Notes under the pieces: generated by a model
Databases searched by the model: none
What the model was told of the DNA's origin: nothing
The model's input: the letters and a program-made list of their open reading frames with translations, nothing else
Shown here: one piece after another, positions 25,752-35,891 of the stretch
Layout of the letters: every line of letters starts with the position of its first letter
Position numbering within the stretch: position 1 is the first letter of the stretch
Assembly (NCBI RefSeq): GCF_000718775.1
Contig: NZ_JOCB01000033.1
Coordinates: 1 to 64,000, forward strand
Direction of reading: 5' to 3'
Origin: Streptomyces sp. NRRL S-31
GTDB lineage: Bacteria; Actinomycetota; Actinomycetes; Streptomycetales; Streptomycetaceae
Length of the DNA stretch: 64,000 nucleotides
Translations under genes and position numbers: made by a program

Positions 25752-27177
25752 GGGACACTCCCAGGTACTGCTCGGCATGGCCGGCGATCAGGTCGAGGAC
25801 GGCGGCGATGTCGGCCGTGGTGGTCTCGGGGTTGAGCAGGGTGAACTTCAGGTAGTGGCGGCCGGCCACCTTGGTGCCCGCGACCACGGCGTCGCCGGAG
25901 GCGAACAGGGCCTTGCGGGCGTGGAGGTTGGCGCGGTCGGTCTCGGCCGGGTCGGTGACGGCCGCCGGGACGTAGCGGAAGACCAGGGTGGACAGGGTGG
26001 GCTCGACGACGACGTCGTAGCGGGGGTCGGCGGCCAGCAGCCGCCAGCCCTCCCGGGCGAGGTCGCAGACCTCGTCGAAGAGCCGGCCGATGCCGTCGGC
26101 GCCCATCGTGCGCAGGGTGAGCCACAGCTTGAGGGCGTCGAAGCGGCGGGTGGTCTGGAGGGACTTGTCCACCTGGTTGGGGATGCGTTCCTGCACCATG
26201 CGGCGGGGGTTGAGGTAGTCGGCGTGGTAGGTGGCGTGCCGCAGGGTGGCCGCGTCCCGCACCAGCAGGGCGGAGGAACTGACCGGCTGGAAGAAGGACT
26301 TGTGGTAGTCGACGGTGACGGAGTCGGCGCGCTCGATGCCGTCGAGGCGGTCACGGTGCTTCAGGGAGGCCAGCAGTCCGCAGCCGTAGGCGGCGTCGAC
26401 GTGCATCCAGACGCCGTACCGGGCGCAGAGTTCGGCGATCTCCGGCAGCGGGTCGATGGAGCCGAAGTCGGTGGTGCCGGCGGTGGCGACGACGGCCATC
26501 GGGATCAGGCCGTCGCCGGTGCAGCGCTCCAGCTCGTGGGCGAGGGCGACGGTCCGCATGCGCTTGTCGTGGTCGACCGGGACGGTGATCACGGAGTCGG
26601 GTCCGAGGCCGAGCAGCTTCGCGGACTTGCGCACGCTGAAGTGGCTTGCCTCGGAGGTGAGGATGTGCAGTCTGCCGAGGTCGTCGCTCTTGGCCTCCTC
26701 CCGGGCGAGCAGCAACGCCTGGAGGTTGGACTGGCTGCCGCCGGAGGTGAAGACGCCGTCGGCGGCCGGGCCGAGGCCGATCCGGGCGGCCGTCCAGTCG
26801 ACGAGCCTGCGCTCGATGAGGGTGCCGCCGGCCGACTGGTCCCAGGTGTCCAGCGAGGAGTTGACGGCGGAGAGCACGGCCTCGCCGAGCACCGCCGGGA
26901 TGACGACCGGGCAGTTGAGGTGGGCGAGGTAGCGGGGGTGGTGGAAGTAGACCGCGTCCCGCAGGTAGACGTCCTCCAGCTCGTCCAGCACGGCGGTGGT
27001 GTCGCCCAGCGGACGGTCGAGGTCGATCGCGTCGATGCGCGGGGCGAGCGCGTCCACGCCGATGCCGGTGAACGGACGGTCGGTGGTGGCGAGTTTGGCC
27101 GCCACCCGCTCGACTCCTTCGGTCACGGAGCGGCGGTAGTGCTCCGCGGTGAGGCCATTGAGCAGGTGCGAGCGCAT
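25735..27177 (-). CDS. desA: DesA, PLP-dependent lysine decarboxylase
   Basis: A 480-residue group II amino-acid decarboxylase. [13 protein letters not shown] contains the PLP lysine (Lys293), and [19 protein letters not shown] and WMHVDAAYG supply the cofactor contacts. It converts lysine to cadaverine, the first committed step to desferrioxamine. A perfect iron-box palindrome lies 36 bases upstream of the ATG, so the operon should be repressed by a DmdR1/IdeR-type protein when iron is plentiful. Confidence 0.95.
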   Translation of the reverse strand: MRSHLLNGLTAEHYRRSVTEGVERVAAKLATTDRPFTGIGVDALAPRIDAIDLDRPLGDTTAVLDELEDVYLRDAVYFHHPRYLAHLNCPVVIPAVLGEAVLSAVNSSLDTWDQSAGGTLIERRLVDWTAARIGLGPAADGVFTSGGSQSNLQALLLAREEAKSDDLGRLHILTSEASHFSVRKSAKLLGLGPDSVITVPVDHDKRMRTVALAHELERCTGDGLIPMAVVATAGTTDFGSIDPLPEIAELCARYGVWMHVDAAYGCGLLASLKHRDRLDGIERADSVTVDYHKSFFQPVSSSALLVRDAATLRHATYHADYLNPRRMVQERIPNQVDKSLQTTRRFDALKLWLTLRTMGADGIGRLFDEVCDLAREGWRLLAADPRYDVVVEPTLSTLVFRYVPAAVTDPAETDRANLHARKALFASGDAVVAGTKVAGRHYLKFTLLNPETTTADIAAVLDLIAGHAEQYLGVSLDRAS

Positions 27178-27212
27178 GTGGGGGTCCTCCGAGGGACGGT
27201 CCGTGGCGATTG

Positions 27213-27237
27213 AACTTAGGTTAGCCTAACCTAAGTT
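27213..27237 (-). promoter_or_regulatory. iron box of desABCD (DmdR1/IdeR type)
   Basis: A 25-base exact palindrome with 12-base arms around one C, core TTAGGTTAGCCTAACCTAA. It matches the actinobacterial iron-box consensus and lies directly upstream of desA. Confidence 0.93.
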
Positions 27238-27300
27238 TGACGGTCCGGGGCATGGCTGTCCCCGGGCCCGGCGGCACAGCGGAAGGTGGTGCGGGGGCGG

Positions 27301-28146
27301 TTACTCGCCCGTGGCGCGGAGCTGTTCCTCGGACAGGCCCCGCCGCCAGTAGCCGACGAAGGTGACACGTCGGCGGTCCACCCCGCGCTCACCGACGAAG
27401 TGCCGCCGCAACGACTTGACCTGGCCGGACTCACCGGCGATCCATACGTACGGCCGTTCGGCGCCGCGCAGTGGGGCGGCCCGTACGGCGTCGACGGTCG
27501 TGGGGGACCCGTCGTGCCGTACGAGCCAGGTGATCTCCGCGTCCGCCGCCGTGCGCACCTCCTGGACGTCCCCGGCGTGCGGCACCTCCAGCCAGGCCCG
27601 GACCCGGGTGCCGGCGGGGAGGGACTCCAGGATCGCGGTCGCGGCCGGCAGGGCCGTCTCGTCACCGCACAGGACGACGAGATCGGTGTCCGCGGGCGGC
27701 CGGAAGCGGATCGCGCGGTTGTCGGCGACGGCCGGCCCGAGCAGCAGCACCCGGTCGCCCGCGGCGGCGCGCGCGGCCCAGCGGGAGGCCGGGCCGGCGG
27801 GGTGGGCGGCACCGGGCCCCACGCCGTGCAGGGCGAAGTCGATGTCGATCTCGTCGGGGTCGCGCCGCAGCGCCCGGAGCGTGTAGGAGCGCATCACCGC
27901 CCGCACGTCGTCCGGCAGTTCGCGCCACGCCTGCCACCAACTGTCGCCCAGGTCCAGCGGGACGACGGGCTCGCTCTGCCCCGGCTGCGGCAGGAACAGC
28001 GACAGGGACTGGTCATGCCCGTCGGAGTGGCAGATGTGCAGGTCGGCCCCGGTGAAGGTGACCCGGACCAGGGACGGGCCGAGCCGCCTCGTCCGTACGA
28101 CCTGGAGGGAGAAGAAACGGAACGGGGCGGCTACGGCCGTCGTCAT
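27301..28146 (-). CDS. siderophore-interacting protein (FAD-dependent ferric reductase)
   Basis: A 281-residue SIP-family flavoprotein, cytoplasmic. RSYTLR (about residues 86-91) is the FAD-binding RxYTxR motif. LLLGPAV and the NAD(P)H-binding-like stretch DLVVLCGDETALPAATAIL follow, and the C-terminal FVGYWRRGLSEE is the family tail. It would release iron from imported ferrioxamine by reduction. It lies downstream of desE and upstream of desA. This is the desE/SIP/desABCD order of Streptomyces, and iron control of this gene is inferred through desE's iron box. Confidence 0.9.
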   Translation of the reverse strand: MTTAVAAPFRFFSLQVVRTRRLGPSLVRVTFTGADLHICHSDGHDQSLSLFLPQPGQSEPVVPLDLGDSWWQAWRELPDDVRAVMRSYTLRALRRDPDEIDIDFALHGVGPGAAHPAGPASRWAARAAAGDRVLLLGPAVADNRAIRFRPPADTDLVVLCGDETALPAATAILESLPAGTRVRAWLEVPHAGDVQEVRTAADAEITWLVRHDGSPTTVDAVRAAPLRGAERPYVWIAGESGQVKSLRRHFVGERGVDRRRVTFVGYWRRGLSEEQLRATGE

Positions 28147-28204
28147 GTGTGGCTCCTGAGAGGTGGTGTCAGGGCTATGTGGGGGCGGGGGGCGGGGGGC
28201 GGGG

Positions 28205-29251
28205 TCAGCCGACCTTCTGGGCCTTCTCCAGGGCCTCGGCCAGGTTCGTCAGCAGCGGCACGCACTTGTCGTAGGACAGGATCGGCTCGGGGGAGCGGGC
28301 GATGACCTGGCCGGCCTTGACCGCGGGCAGCTTCTTCCAGGTCGCCTTGGTGATGTCGGCCGGCTGGATGGCCGAGGTGCGGTCGTCCATCATGATGATG
28401 TCGGCGTGGTACTTGTCGACGTTCTCCCAGCTCAGCGACTCGTACCAGCCGCCGCCCTGCTTCTTGGCACTCTCCGGCGGCTCGACGAAGTTCACGCCGA
28501 GGGCCTTGAAGTACTCCAGGTCGACGGAGAGGTTGCTGCCCGAGACGTAGAACAGCTGGTCGCTGGCGCTGCCGGCCATCACCTTGAGACCGGGCTTGGC
28601 CTTGGCGGCGGCGCGCAGCCGGGCGGCGGCGTCCTCGAACCGCTTCTTGGCGTCGGTGACCTTCGTGGCCTTCATGTCCGCGCCCAGCGACTCGGCCAGG
28701 TCCCACATGCGCTGGAGCGGCTGGGTGAGCTGGCGGTCGTAGACGGAGATGCCGACGCTCGGGGCCAGCCGGCCGATCTTCTTCTTGGACTCGTCGGGGA
28801 CGTACCAGAGGGTGCCGGCGCCGTCGAACATCGTGGTGACGAGCACGTCCGGCGCGAGGGAGGCGTACTTCTCGATGTTGAACTGGCCCCAGGCGTTGCC
28901 GAGGACCGTCACCTTGCTGACGTCCATGTCGCCGGCCTGGACGTCGGGCTGGCCGTCGGTGGTCCTCGTCGGGCCGAAGACGCCCTTCACCCGGATGCCG
29001 TAGTCGTACAGCGCGGCGCCTACACCGGTGAACGCGACGATGTTCGCGGGAACCTTGTCCAGCTTCACGGTCGTGCCGCGGTCGTCCTTGAAGGACCAGG
29101 GGCCCGACGCGCCCGTGCCCTTGTCCCCGCCGGAGCCACTGTCTTTGCCCTTGCCGTCCCCGCAGGCGGCGAGCGCCGCACCGAGTCCGAGGGCGCCGCC
29201 CGCGGCGAGCAGACCGCGGCGAGTGAGGTGGGTGGCACGGGCATGGGGCAT
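28205..29251 (-). CDS. desE: DesE, ferrioxamine-binding lipoprotein
   Basis: A 348-residue periplasmic-binding-type (FhuD/FecB class) receptor. The signal combines a twin-arginine motif (LTRRGLL) with a lipobox LAAC, Cys30 being the lipid anchor, which makes it a Tat-exported lipoprotein. The mature protein has the class III architecture with a long central helix region (LAESLGADMKATKVTDAKKR). DesE captures ferrioxamines for an ABC importer encoded elsewhere. An iron box lies about 50 bases upstream. Its start and the box place it as the first gene of a desE-SIP unit. Confidence 0.93.
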   Translation of the reverse strand: MPHARATHLTRRGLLAAGGALGLGAALAACGDGKGKDSGSGGDKGTGASGPWSFKDDRGTTVKLDKVPANIVAFTGVGAALYDYGIRVKGVFGPTRTTDGQPDVQAGDMDVSKVTVLGNAWGQFNIEKYASLAPDVLVTTMFDGAGTLWYVPDESKKKIGRLAPSVGISVYDRQLTQPLQRMWDLAESLGADMKATKVTDAKKRFEDAAARLRAAAKAKPGLKVMAGSASDQLFYVSGSNLSVDLEYFKALGVNFVEPPESAKKQGGGWYESLSWENVDKYHADIIMMDDRTSAIQPADITKATWKKLPAVKAGQVIARSPEPILSYDKCVPLLTNLAEALEKAQKVG

Positions 29252-29302
29252 GGGTATGACTGCTTTCGACCGGGGCGGGACGCCCGCCGGACACGTTCGA
29301 AG

Positions 29303-29321
29303 GTAGGTTAGCCTAACCTCA
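29303..29321 (-). promoter_or_regulatory. iron box of desE
   Basis: The palindrome AGGTTAGCCTAACCT (29305-29319) within a 19-base box has the same core as the desA box. It lies 52 bases upstream of the desE start. Confidence 0.9.
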
Positions 29322-29388
29322 GCTGATGTCCAGGGGGCGGGGCGCCCCGCACCGGCCCGTCAGCGGCCCCCGGGCCGCCGGGTACGGC

Positions 29389-30549
29389 TCAGCTCACCAG
29401 CCCCAACTCCCGTGCGATCAGCATGCGCTGGACCTCGCTCGTGCCCTCGCCGATCTCCAGGATCTTGGAGTCGCGCCACATCCGGGCCACCGGGTACTCG
29501 TTCATGAAGCCGTACCCGCCGTGGACTTGGGTGGCGTCGCGGGCGTTGTCGACGGCGACCGTGGAGGAGTAGAGCTTGGCCAGCGCCGCCTCCTTCTTGA
29601 AGGGCTCGCCCGCCACCAGGCGGGAGGCCGCGTCCCGCCAGGCCAGCCGGGCCGTGTGGGCCTTCATCTCCATGTCGGCGATCTTGAACTGGATGGCCTG
29701 GTTGGCGCCGATCGGGCGGCCGAAGGCGTGGCGCTCGCGCGCGTACTTCACCGACTCGTCCACACAGCCCTGGGCCAGCCCCGTCGCCAGCGCCGCGATG
29801 GCGATCCGGCCCTCGTCCAGGATGCGCAGGAACTGCGCGTAGCCGCGCCCCTCTTCGCCGAGCAGATTGGCGGCCGGCACCCGGACGTCCTGGAAGGACA
29901 GCTCACGGGTGTCGGAGGCGTTCCAGCCGACCTTGGAGTAGGGCGCCGCCACTGTGAAGCCCGGCGTGCCGGACGGGACGATGATCGCCGAGATCCGCGG
30001 GCGGCCGTCCGGCTTGCGTCCGGTCACCGCCGTCACGGTGACCAGCCCGGTGATGTCCGTACCCGAGTTGGTGATGAAGCACTTGGTGCCGTTGATCACC
30101 CACTCGTCCGTGTCCGGGTCCAGCCGGGCCGTGGTGCGGGTGGCGCCCGCGTCACTGCCGCCGTCCGGCTCCGTCAGGCCGAACGCGCCCAGCACCTCGC
30201 CGGAGCAGAGCCGGGGCAGCCACTCCCGCTTCTGCTCCTCGGTGCCGAACAGGTGGAGCGGCATCGCGCCCAGCGAGACGCCCGCCTCCAGGGTGATGGC
30301 CACCGAGGAGTCCACCCGGGCCAGTTCCTCCAGGGCGAGACCGAGCGCCAGGTAGTCGCCGCCCATGCCGCCGTACTCCTCCGGGAACGGCAGCCCGAAC
30401 AGGCCCATCCGGCCCATCTCGCGGACGATCTCGTACGGGAACTCGTGCCGCTCGTAGAAGTCGCCGATCTTCGGCGCCACGACGTCGTGCGCGAACTCCT
30501 CCACCGTGCGGCGGAGTTCCTCCAGCTCGGGGCTGAGACGGTGGTCCAT
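29389..30549 (-). CDS. acdH: acyl-CoA dehydrogenase (isovaleryl-CoA type)
   Basis: A 386-residue FAD-dependent acyl-CoA dehydrogenase. Family signatures GAFGLTEPDGGSDAGATRTTA and QVHGGYGFMNEYPVARMWRD are complete, as is the C-terminal EIGEGTSEVQRMLIARELGL. Its place after hydroxymethylglutaryl-CoA lyase and methylcrotonyl-CoA carboxylase genes points to isovaleryl-CoA (leucine catabolism). Streptomyces AcdH is also known to take isobutyryl- and butyryl-CoA. Five bases separate it from hmgL, so it is the last gene of the operon. Confidence 0.9.
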   Translation of the reverse strand: MDHRLSPELEELRRTVEEFAHDVVAPKIGDFYERHEFPYEIVREMGRMGLFGLPFPEEYGGMGGDYLALGLALEELARVDSSVAITLEAGVSLGAMPLHLFGTEEQKREWLPRLCSGEVLGAFGLTEPDGGSDAGATRTTARLDPDTDEWVINGTKCFITNSGTDITGLVTVTAVTGRKPDGRPRISAIIVPSGTPGFTVAAPYSKVGWNASDTRELSFQDVRVPAANLLGEEGRGYAQFLRILDEGRIAIAALATGLAQGCVDESVKYARERHAFGRPIGANQAIQFKIADMEMKAHTARLAWRDAASRLVAGEPFKKEAALAKLYSSTVAVDNARDATQVHGGYGFMNEYPVARMWRDSKILEIGEGTSEVQRMLIARELGLVS

Positions 30550-30554
30550 GCTGA

Positions 30555-31499
30555 TCACTGGTCCTTGTGGGAGAGGGCGCGGACGGTACGGGACGGGCTG
30601 GGCCGGTCCAGATGGGCGGCCATCCACACGCTGGTGGCGGTCAGACGGCCGAGGTCGACCCCGGTCTCGATGCCGAGCCCGTGCAGCATCCATACGAGGT
30701 CTTCGGTGGCGAGGTTGCCGGTCGCGGACTTGGCGTACGGGCAGCCGCCGAGGCCGCCCGCGGAGGCGTCCACCGTGGTGACACCGTGCTGGAGGGCGGC
30801 CAGGGTGTTGGCGAGCGCCTGTCCGTAGGTGTCGTGGAAGTGCACGCCGATCACGTTCGTCGGCACGCCCTCCTCGTTCAGCAGGGAGAGCAGTGCGAGG
30901 ACATGGCCCGGGGTGGCCACCCCGATCGTGTCGCCGAGGCTCAGCTCGTCGCAGCCCATGTCCCGCAGGGCGGTGCAGACCCGCGCCACCTGGTGCGGCG
31001 GCACCGCGCCCTCCCACGGGTCGCCGAAGCACATCGACACATAGCCCCGCACGTGCGCGCCCTCGTCCTTCGCGCGCCGCACCACCGGCTCGAACACCGC
31101 CAGCGACTCGTCCAGCGTGCGGTTGAGGTTGGCCTTAGCGAAGGACTCCGTGGCACTGGCGAAGACGGCGACCCGGTCGGCGCCGAGCGCGAGCGCCCGG
31201 TCCAGACCCCGCCCGTTGGGGACCAGCACCGGCAGGTCGACCCCGGGGAGGTCGCTGACCATCGGGTACAGCTGTTCGGCGTCCGCGAGCTGGGGCACCC
31301 ACTCCGGGTGCACGAAGCTCGTCGCCTCGATCGTGGTGAGGCCCGCGGCGGCCAGCCGGCGGATGAACTCCGCCTTGATCTCCACCGGTACCGCCGACTT
31401 CTCGTTCTGGAGCCCGTCGCGCGCGCCGACCTCGTGGATCCGCACCCGGGCGGGCAGGTCCTGGGCCGGTACGACCATGGGCAGTCCACCGACGGTCAC
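30555..31499 (-). CDS. hmgL: hydroxymethylglutaryl-CoA lyase
   Basis: A 314-residue TIM-barrel lyase that splits HMG-CoA to acetoacetate and acetyl-CoA, the last step of leucine breakdown. [12 protein letters not shown] carries the catalytic Arg/Asp, [13 protein letters not shown] the metal-binding HxH, and [15 protein letters not shown] the conserved Cys loop. The GTG start overlaps the stop of the carboxylase alpha gene as GTGA, showing coupling within the operon. Confidence 0.93.
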   Translation of the reverse strand: MTVGGLPMVVPAQDLPARVRIHEVGARDGLQNEKSAVPVEIKAEFIRRLAAAGLTTIEATSFVHPEWVPQLADAEQLYPMVSDLPGVDLPVLVPNGRGLDRALALGADRVAVFASATESFAKANLNRTLDESLAVFEPVVRRAKDEGAHVRGYVSMCFGDPWEGAVPPHQVARVCTALRDMGCDELSLGDTIGVATPGHVLALLSLLNEEGVPTNVIGVHFHDTYGQALANTLAALQHGVTTVDASAGGLGGCPYAKSATGNLATEDLVWMLHGLGIETGVDLGRLTATSVWMAAHLDRPSPSRTVRALSHKDQ

Positions 31500-33412
31500 G
31501 GGGCCACCTCCTCGTGCGGTGCGATCACGGCCAGCACCTGGTCCATGGCGACCGTGGCGCCCGGCGCCACGTCCAGCTCGGCGACCGTGCCGGCGTGCGG
31601 GGCGGAGATGACGTGCTCCATCTTCATCGCCTCGACCACCAGCAGGCTCTGTCCCGCGGTCACCTCGTCGCCGACGGCCACCTTGACCACCGTCACCGTG
31701 CCCGGCATGGGGGCGGTGAGCGAGTCGGCGCCCGCGTGGGCCGCGCGGTTCAGCGCCGCGGCGACCGGGTCGTGGTCGCGGACCTGCCAGCCGTCGCCGT
31801 CGCGGCCGATCCAGTCACCGGCGCGGTGGAACGTGTGCCGGACGCCGTCCACGGTGACGCTCACCCGGTCGCCGCTGACGGTGTGCGTGCCCCGGGGGCG
31901 GTACGCCACCGGTTCCCGCACCCGCAGGTGGAAGACGGGCGGCCGAGGGGTGCCGCCCAGCCGCCAGCCGCTCGGCACCGAGAAGGGGTCGGTCCAGCCC
32001 TCCGCGCGCGGGGTCAGCGCCTCCAGGCGCACGGCCGCCGCCGCCTCGTACACCTCCTCCGGCACCTCGGCGGGGACCAGGTCGTCCACCGCCCGCTCCA
32101 CCAGACCCGTGTCCAGGTCGCCCTCGACGACGGCCGGGTGGGCCAGCAGCCGGCGCAGGAACCCGGCGTTGGTCTGCACGCCCAGCGTGACCGTCTCCGC
32201 CAGGGCCGCCCGCAGCCTGCGCAGCGCCGTCGCGCGGTCGGGACCGTAGGCGATCACCTTGGACAGCATCGGGTCGTACAGGCTGCCCACCTCGGTGCCC
32301 TCGCTGAGCCCGGAGTCGGTGCGGACGCCGTCGCCCGACGGCTCGTTCAGCAGCAGGACCGTGCCGCCGGACGGCAGGAACCCGCGCGCGGGGTCCTCGG
32401 CGCAGATCCGGGCCTCGACCGCGTGCCCGGTCAGCGCCACGTCCTCCTGCGCGAAGCCCAGCGGCTCCCCGGCCGCCACCCGCAGCTGCCACTCCACCAG
32501 GTCGAGCCCGGTGACGAGTTCGGTGACCGGGTGCTCCACCTGGAGACGGGTGTTCATCTCCATGAAGTAGTACGACGACGGGTCACCGCCCGGCACGATG
32601 AACTCCACCGTGCCCGCGCCCCGGTACCCGCAGCTGCGGGCCGCCTGCACGGCCGCCTCGCCCATCGCCGCGCGCGTGGCCTCGTCCAGGAGCACGCTGG
32701 GCGCCTCCTCGACGATCTTCTGGTGGCGCCGCTGGAGGGAGCACTCGCGCTCGCCGAGGTGGACCACGTTCCCGTGGCCGTCGGCCAGCACCTGGATCTC
32801 GATGTGCCGGGGGCGGTCGATCCACCGCTCCACCAGCAGGGTGTCGTCACCGAAGGAGGCGCGGGCCTCCCGGCGGGCGGCGGCGATCTCCTCCTCCAGC
32901 GCTGTCAGGTCCCGCACCAGGCGCATGCCCTTGCCGCCACCGCCCGCGGACGGTTTCAGCAGCACGGGCGCGCCCAGGTCGCGGGCGGCCCGCGCCAGCT
33001 CCGGGTCGCGTCCGCCGGGGACCACCGGCACCCCGGCGGCCCGGACGGTCTCCTTGGCCCGGATCTTGTCGCCCATGAGCGCGATCGCGTCCGCCGGCGG
33101 GCCGACGAAGACCAGCCCCGCCTCCTCGCAGGCGCGCGCGAAGCCCGCGTTCTCGGCGAGGAAGCCGTACCCCGGGTGGACGGCCTGGGCGCCGGTGCGG
33201 GCGGCGGCTGCCAGCAGCCGCTCCACCGACAGATAGCTCTCGGCGGCGGGCGCCGGGCCGATCCGGACCGCCGTGTCGGCCTCCCGGACGTGCCGTGCGT
33301 CGGCGTCTGCGTCGGAGAAGACCGCCACCGAGCGCACGCCCAGCGAACGCAGCGTACGGATCACGCGGACGGCGATCTCGCCCCGGTTGGCCACCAGCAC
33401 TGTGTCGAACAC
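31496..33412 (-). CDS. methylcrotonyl-CoA carboxylase alpha (biotin) subunit
   Basis: A 638-residue biotin carboxylase/carrier protein. The N-terminal [19 protein letters not shown] opens the biotin carboxylase domain, [14 protein letters not shown] is the ATP-grasp loop, and [14 protein letters not shown] is the catalytic stretch. The C-terminal carrier domain has EAMKMEH with biotinylated Lys597. By neighbours (AccD1-like beta, HMG-CoA lyase, acyl-CoA dehydrogenase) the acyl substrate is 3-methylcrotonyl-CoA rather than acetyl- or propionyl-CoA. GTG 33412 has a strong GAGGAGGGG site; longer open frame upstream is overlap with the beta-subunit gene. Confidence 0.92.
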   Translation of the reverse strand: MFDTVLVANRGEIAVRVIRTLRSLGVRSVAVFSDADADARHVREADTAVRIGPAPAAESYLSVERLLAAAARTGAQAVHPGYGFLAENAGFARACEEAGLVFVGPPADAIALMGDKIRAKETVRAAGVPVVPGGRDPELARAARDLGAPVLLKPSAGGGGKGMRLVRDLTALEEEIAAARREARASFGDDTLLVERWIDRPRHIEIQVLADGHGNVVHLGERECSLQRRHQKIVEEAPSVLLDEATRAAMGEAAVQAARSCGYRGAGTVEFIVPGGDPSSYYFMEMNTRLQVEHPVTELVTGLDLVEWQLRVAAGEPLGFAQEDVALTGHAVEARICAEDPARGFLPSGGTVLLLNEPSGDGVRTDSGLSEGTEVGSLYDPMLSKVIAYGPDRATALRRLRAALAETVTLGVQTNAGFLRRLLAHPAVVEGDLDTGLVERAVDDLVPAEVPEEVYEAAAAVRLEALTPRAEGWTDPFSVPSGWRLGGTPRPPVFHLRVREPVAYRPRGTHTVSGDRVSVTVDGVRHTFHRAGDWIGRDGDGWQVRDHDPVAAALNRAAHAGADSLTAPMPGTVTVVKVAVGDEVTAGQSLLVVEAMKMEHVISAPHAGTVAELDVAPGATVAMDQVLAVIAPHEEVAP

Positions 33413-33423
33413 GGTTCCCCTCC

Positions 33424-35040
33424 TCACATCCGGAAGACGCCGAACTGGGGATCTCCCAGGGGCGCGTTGGCGCAGGCCGTCAGGGCGAGACCGAGCACCT
33501 GGCGGGTGTCCAGCGGGTCGATCACGCCGTCGTCCCAGAGCCGGGCGGTGGCGTAGTAGGCGTTGCCCTGGCGCTCGTACTGCGCGCGGATCGGCGCCTT
33601 GAACGTCTCCTCGTCCTCGGCGGGCCACTCCTCGCCCCGGGCCTGGAGCTGGTCGCGCTTGACGGTGGCGAGGACGGAGGCCGCCTGCTCGCCGCCCATC
33701 ACGGAGATCTTGGCGTTGGGCCACATCCACAGGAAGCGGGGGGAGTAGGCCCGGCCGCACATCGAGTAGTTGCCCGCGCCGTAGGAGCCGCCGACCACCA
33801 CCGTCAGCTTCGGCACGCGTGCGCAGGCGACCGCCGTCACCATCTTGGCGCCGTGCTTGGCGATGCCGCCCGCCTCGTAGTCCCTGCCGACCATGAACCC
33901 CGAGATGTTCTGGAGGAACACCAGCGGGATGCCGCGCTGGTCGCACAGTTCGATGAAGTGGGCGCCCTTCTGGGCGGACTCGGAGAACAGGATGCCGTTG
34001 TTGGCGACGATCCCGACCGGGTGGCCGTGGATCCGGGCGAAGCCGGTGACCAGCGTCTGCCCGAACTCGGCCTTGAACTCGGCGAACCGGGAGCCGTCGA
34101 CCACGCGCGCGATGACCTCGCGGACGTCGTAGGGGGTGCGGGAGTCGACCGGCACGGCGCCGTACAGCCCGTAGGGGTCGGCCTTCGGCTCGACGGACGG
34201 CCGCACCTCCCAGGGCAGCGCCTGCCGGGCAGGGAGCGTGGCCACGATGTTCCGGACGATCCGGAGCGCGTGCGCGTCGTCCTCGGCGAGGTGGTCGGTG
34301 ACCCCGGAGACCCGGGAGTGCACCTCGCCGCCGCCCAGCTCCTCCGCCGTGACGACCTCGCCGGTGGCCGCCTTCACCAGCGGCGGACCGCCGAGGAAGA
34401 TCGTGCCCTGGCCGCGGACGATCACGGCCTCGTCGCTCATCGCCGGGACGTACGCCCCGCCCGCCGTGCAGGAGCCGAGGACGGCCGCGATCTGCGGGAT
34501 GCCGGCGCCGGACATCCGGGCCTGGTTGTAGAAGATCCGGCCGAAGTGGTCCCGGTCGGGGAAGACCTCGTCCTGCATCGGCAGGAAGGCCCCGCCGGAG
34601 TCGACCAGGTAGACGCACGGCAGCCGGTTGTCCAGGGCCACCTCCTGGGCGCGCAGGTGCTTCTTCACCGTCATCGGGTAGTACGTGCCCCCCTTGACCG
34701 TGGCGTCGTTGGCGACGATCACGCACTCGCGTCCGGCGACCCGGCCGATCCCGGCGATCACCCCGGCGGCCGGCGCCTGCCCGTCGTACATCCCGTCGGC
34801 CGCCAGCGGGGCCAGCTCCAGGAAGGGCGAGCCCGGGTCGAGCAGCGTGTCCACCCGGTCCCTGGGCAGCAGCTTGCCCCGCGCCGTATGCCGGGCCCGC
34901 GCCTTCTCGCCGCCGCCGAGGGCCGCCGCGGCCAGTTTGGCGCGCAGCTCCTCCACGAGTGCGAGATGGGCCCGTTCATTGGCCCGCCAGCCCTCCGACG
35001 CGGGGTCCGCCGCGCTCGTCAGCTCCGGTGCCTCCTGCAT
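33424..35040 (-). CDS. accD1: methylcrotonyl-CoA carboxylase beta (carboxyltransferase) subunit
   Basis: A 538-residue carboxyltransferase. [18 protein letters not shown] and [16 protein letters not shown] are the two oxyanion-hole regions, and [20 protein letters not shown] is typical of methylcrotonyl-CoA carboxylase beta subunits. It pairs with the biotin subunit 11 bases downstream. It is the first gene of the four-gene operon and is divergent from the TetR gene across 98 bases that contain two operator palindromes. Confidence 0.93.
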   Translation of the reverse strand: MQEAPELTSAADPASEGWRANERAHLALVEELRAKLAAAALGGGEKARARHTARGKLLPRDRVDTLLDPGSPFLELAPLAADGMYDGQAPAAGVIAGIGRVAGRECVIVANDATVKGGTYYPMTVKKHLRAQEVALDNRLPCVYLVDSGGAFLPMQDEVFPDRDHFGRIFYNQARMSGAGIPQIAAVLGSCTAGGAYVPAMSDEAVIVRGQGTIFLGGPPLVKAATGEVVTAEELGGGEVHSRVSGVTDHLAEDDAHALRIVRNIVATLPARQALPWEVRPSVEPKADPYGLYGAVPVDSRTPYDVREVIARVVDGSRFAEFKAEFGQTLVTGFARIHGHPVGIVANNGILFSESAQKGAHFIELCDQRGIPLVFLQNISGFMVGRDYEAGGIAKHGAKMVTAVACARVPKLTVVVGGSYGAGNYSMCGRAYSPRFLWMWPNAKISVMGGEQAASVLATVKRDQLQARGEEWPAEDEETFKAPIRAQYERQGNAYYATARLWDDGVIDPLDTRQVLGLALTACANAPLGDPQFGVFRM

Positions 35041-35071
35041 CCTGCGGTCCCCTCACCCGGTGTCCGAACCT

Positions 35072-35116
35072 GTTAATGAGCGTTAACCTACGCCCACCAG
35101 GTTAACGACCGCTAAC
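35072..35116. promoter_or_regulatory. paired TetR operators between accD1 and the TetR gene
   Basis: Two related 16-base imperfect palindromes, GTTAATGAGCGTTAAC (35072-35087) and GTTAACGACCGCTAAC (35101-35116), lie 13 bases apart and share GTTA and TAAC ends. Together they also form GTTAACCT/AGGTTAAC inverted arms (35082-35089, 35099-35106). They sit where both divergent promoters should be. Confidence 0.75.
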
Positions 35117-35138
35117 CGCGCTGTCTAGAATCGACCGC

Positions 35139-35738
35139 ATGGCCAGCAGAACCGACGCCCCCACCCGCCGCGAGCAGATCCTGAAGGAGGCCGCGCGGCT
35201 CTTCGCCGAGCGCGGCTTCCACGGCGTCGGCGTCGACGAGATAGGCGCCGCGGTCGGCATCAGCGGCCCCGGTCTGTACCGGCACTTCCCGGGCAAGGAC
35301 GCCATGCTCGCCGAGCTGCTGGTCGGCATCAGCGGGCAGCTGCTCACCGGGGCCAGGCGGCGCCTGGCGGAGGCCGACGGCGAGCCGGCCGGCCGGACGC
35401 TGGACTCGCTCATCGAGGGCCACATCGACTTCGCCCTGGACGACCGCCCGCTGATCACCCTGCACGACCGGGAGCTGGACCGGCTGCGCGACAGCGACCG
35501 CAAGCTGGTGCGGCAGCTCCAGCGGCAGTACCTGGAGCTGTGGGTGGGGGTGGTCCGCGAGGTGTACCCGGGTCTGACCGAGCCGGCCGCCCGCTCGGCC
35601 GTCCACTCGGTCTTCGGCCTGCTCAACTCCACCCCCCACCTGGGCCGCGCCGGCACGCTGCCCGGCCGCCAGACGACGGCGGCCCTGCTGCACCGGATGG
35701 CGCGGGGGGCGTTCGCGGCGGCGGGGGAGGATTCGTAG
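35139..35738 (+). CDS. TetR-family regulator of the acyl-CoA operon
   Basis: A 199-residue TetR protein. The N-terminal helix-turn-helix spans residues 8-54 (RREQILKEAARLFAERGFHG through DEIGAAVGISGPGLYRHFPGKDAML). The ligand domain (about 60-195) is of the kind seen in regulators that sense acyl-CoAs. Divergence from accD1 and the shared operators indicate that it represses the leucine-catabolic operon and itself. The inducer is inferred, not shown. Confidence 0.88.
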   Translation: MASRTDAPTRREQILKEAARLFAERGFHGVGVDEIGAAVGISGPGLYRHFPGKDAMLAELLVGISGQLLTGARRRLAEADGEPAGRTLDSLIEGHIDFALDDRPLITLHDRELDRLRDSDRKLVRQLQRQYLELWVGVVREVYPGLTEPAARSAVHSVFGLLNSTPHLGRAGTLPGRQTTAALLHRMARGAFAAAGEDS

Positions 35739-35841
35739 GCCGTGGCCCCGGCCGCTGTGCGCGCCGGCGCGCGGCCGTGACGAGGGTTACGGCCGGATAC
35801 CTCTGGACGGACTTCCGTACTCGCCGGTACGGTGAATGAGC

Positions 35842-35849
35842 AAGCGCTT
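35842..35849 (+). promoter_or_regulatory. AAGCGCTT palindrome before the second acyl-CoA dehydrogenase
   Basis: The 8-base palindrome, in the context GAGCAAGCGCTTAGAC, lies 43 bases before the GTG start. The core resembles sites of actinobacterial TetR regulators of fatty-acid genes, but the match is short. Confidence 0.35.
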
Positions 35850-35891
35850 AGACATGGCCGGAGTCATGCCGAGGTACGTGGAGGTGGCGGC

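Noticed and set aside
31496..34726. A 1076-codon minus-strand frame
   Set aside because: Upstream of 33412 it is the wrong frame of accD1. The biotin-subunit start has a strong ribosome site at 33412.
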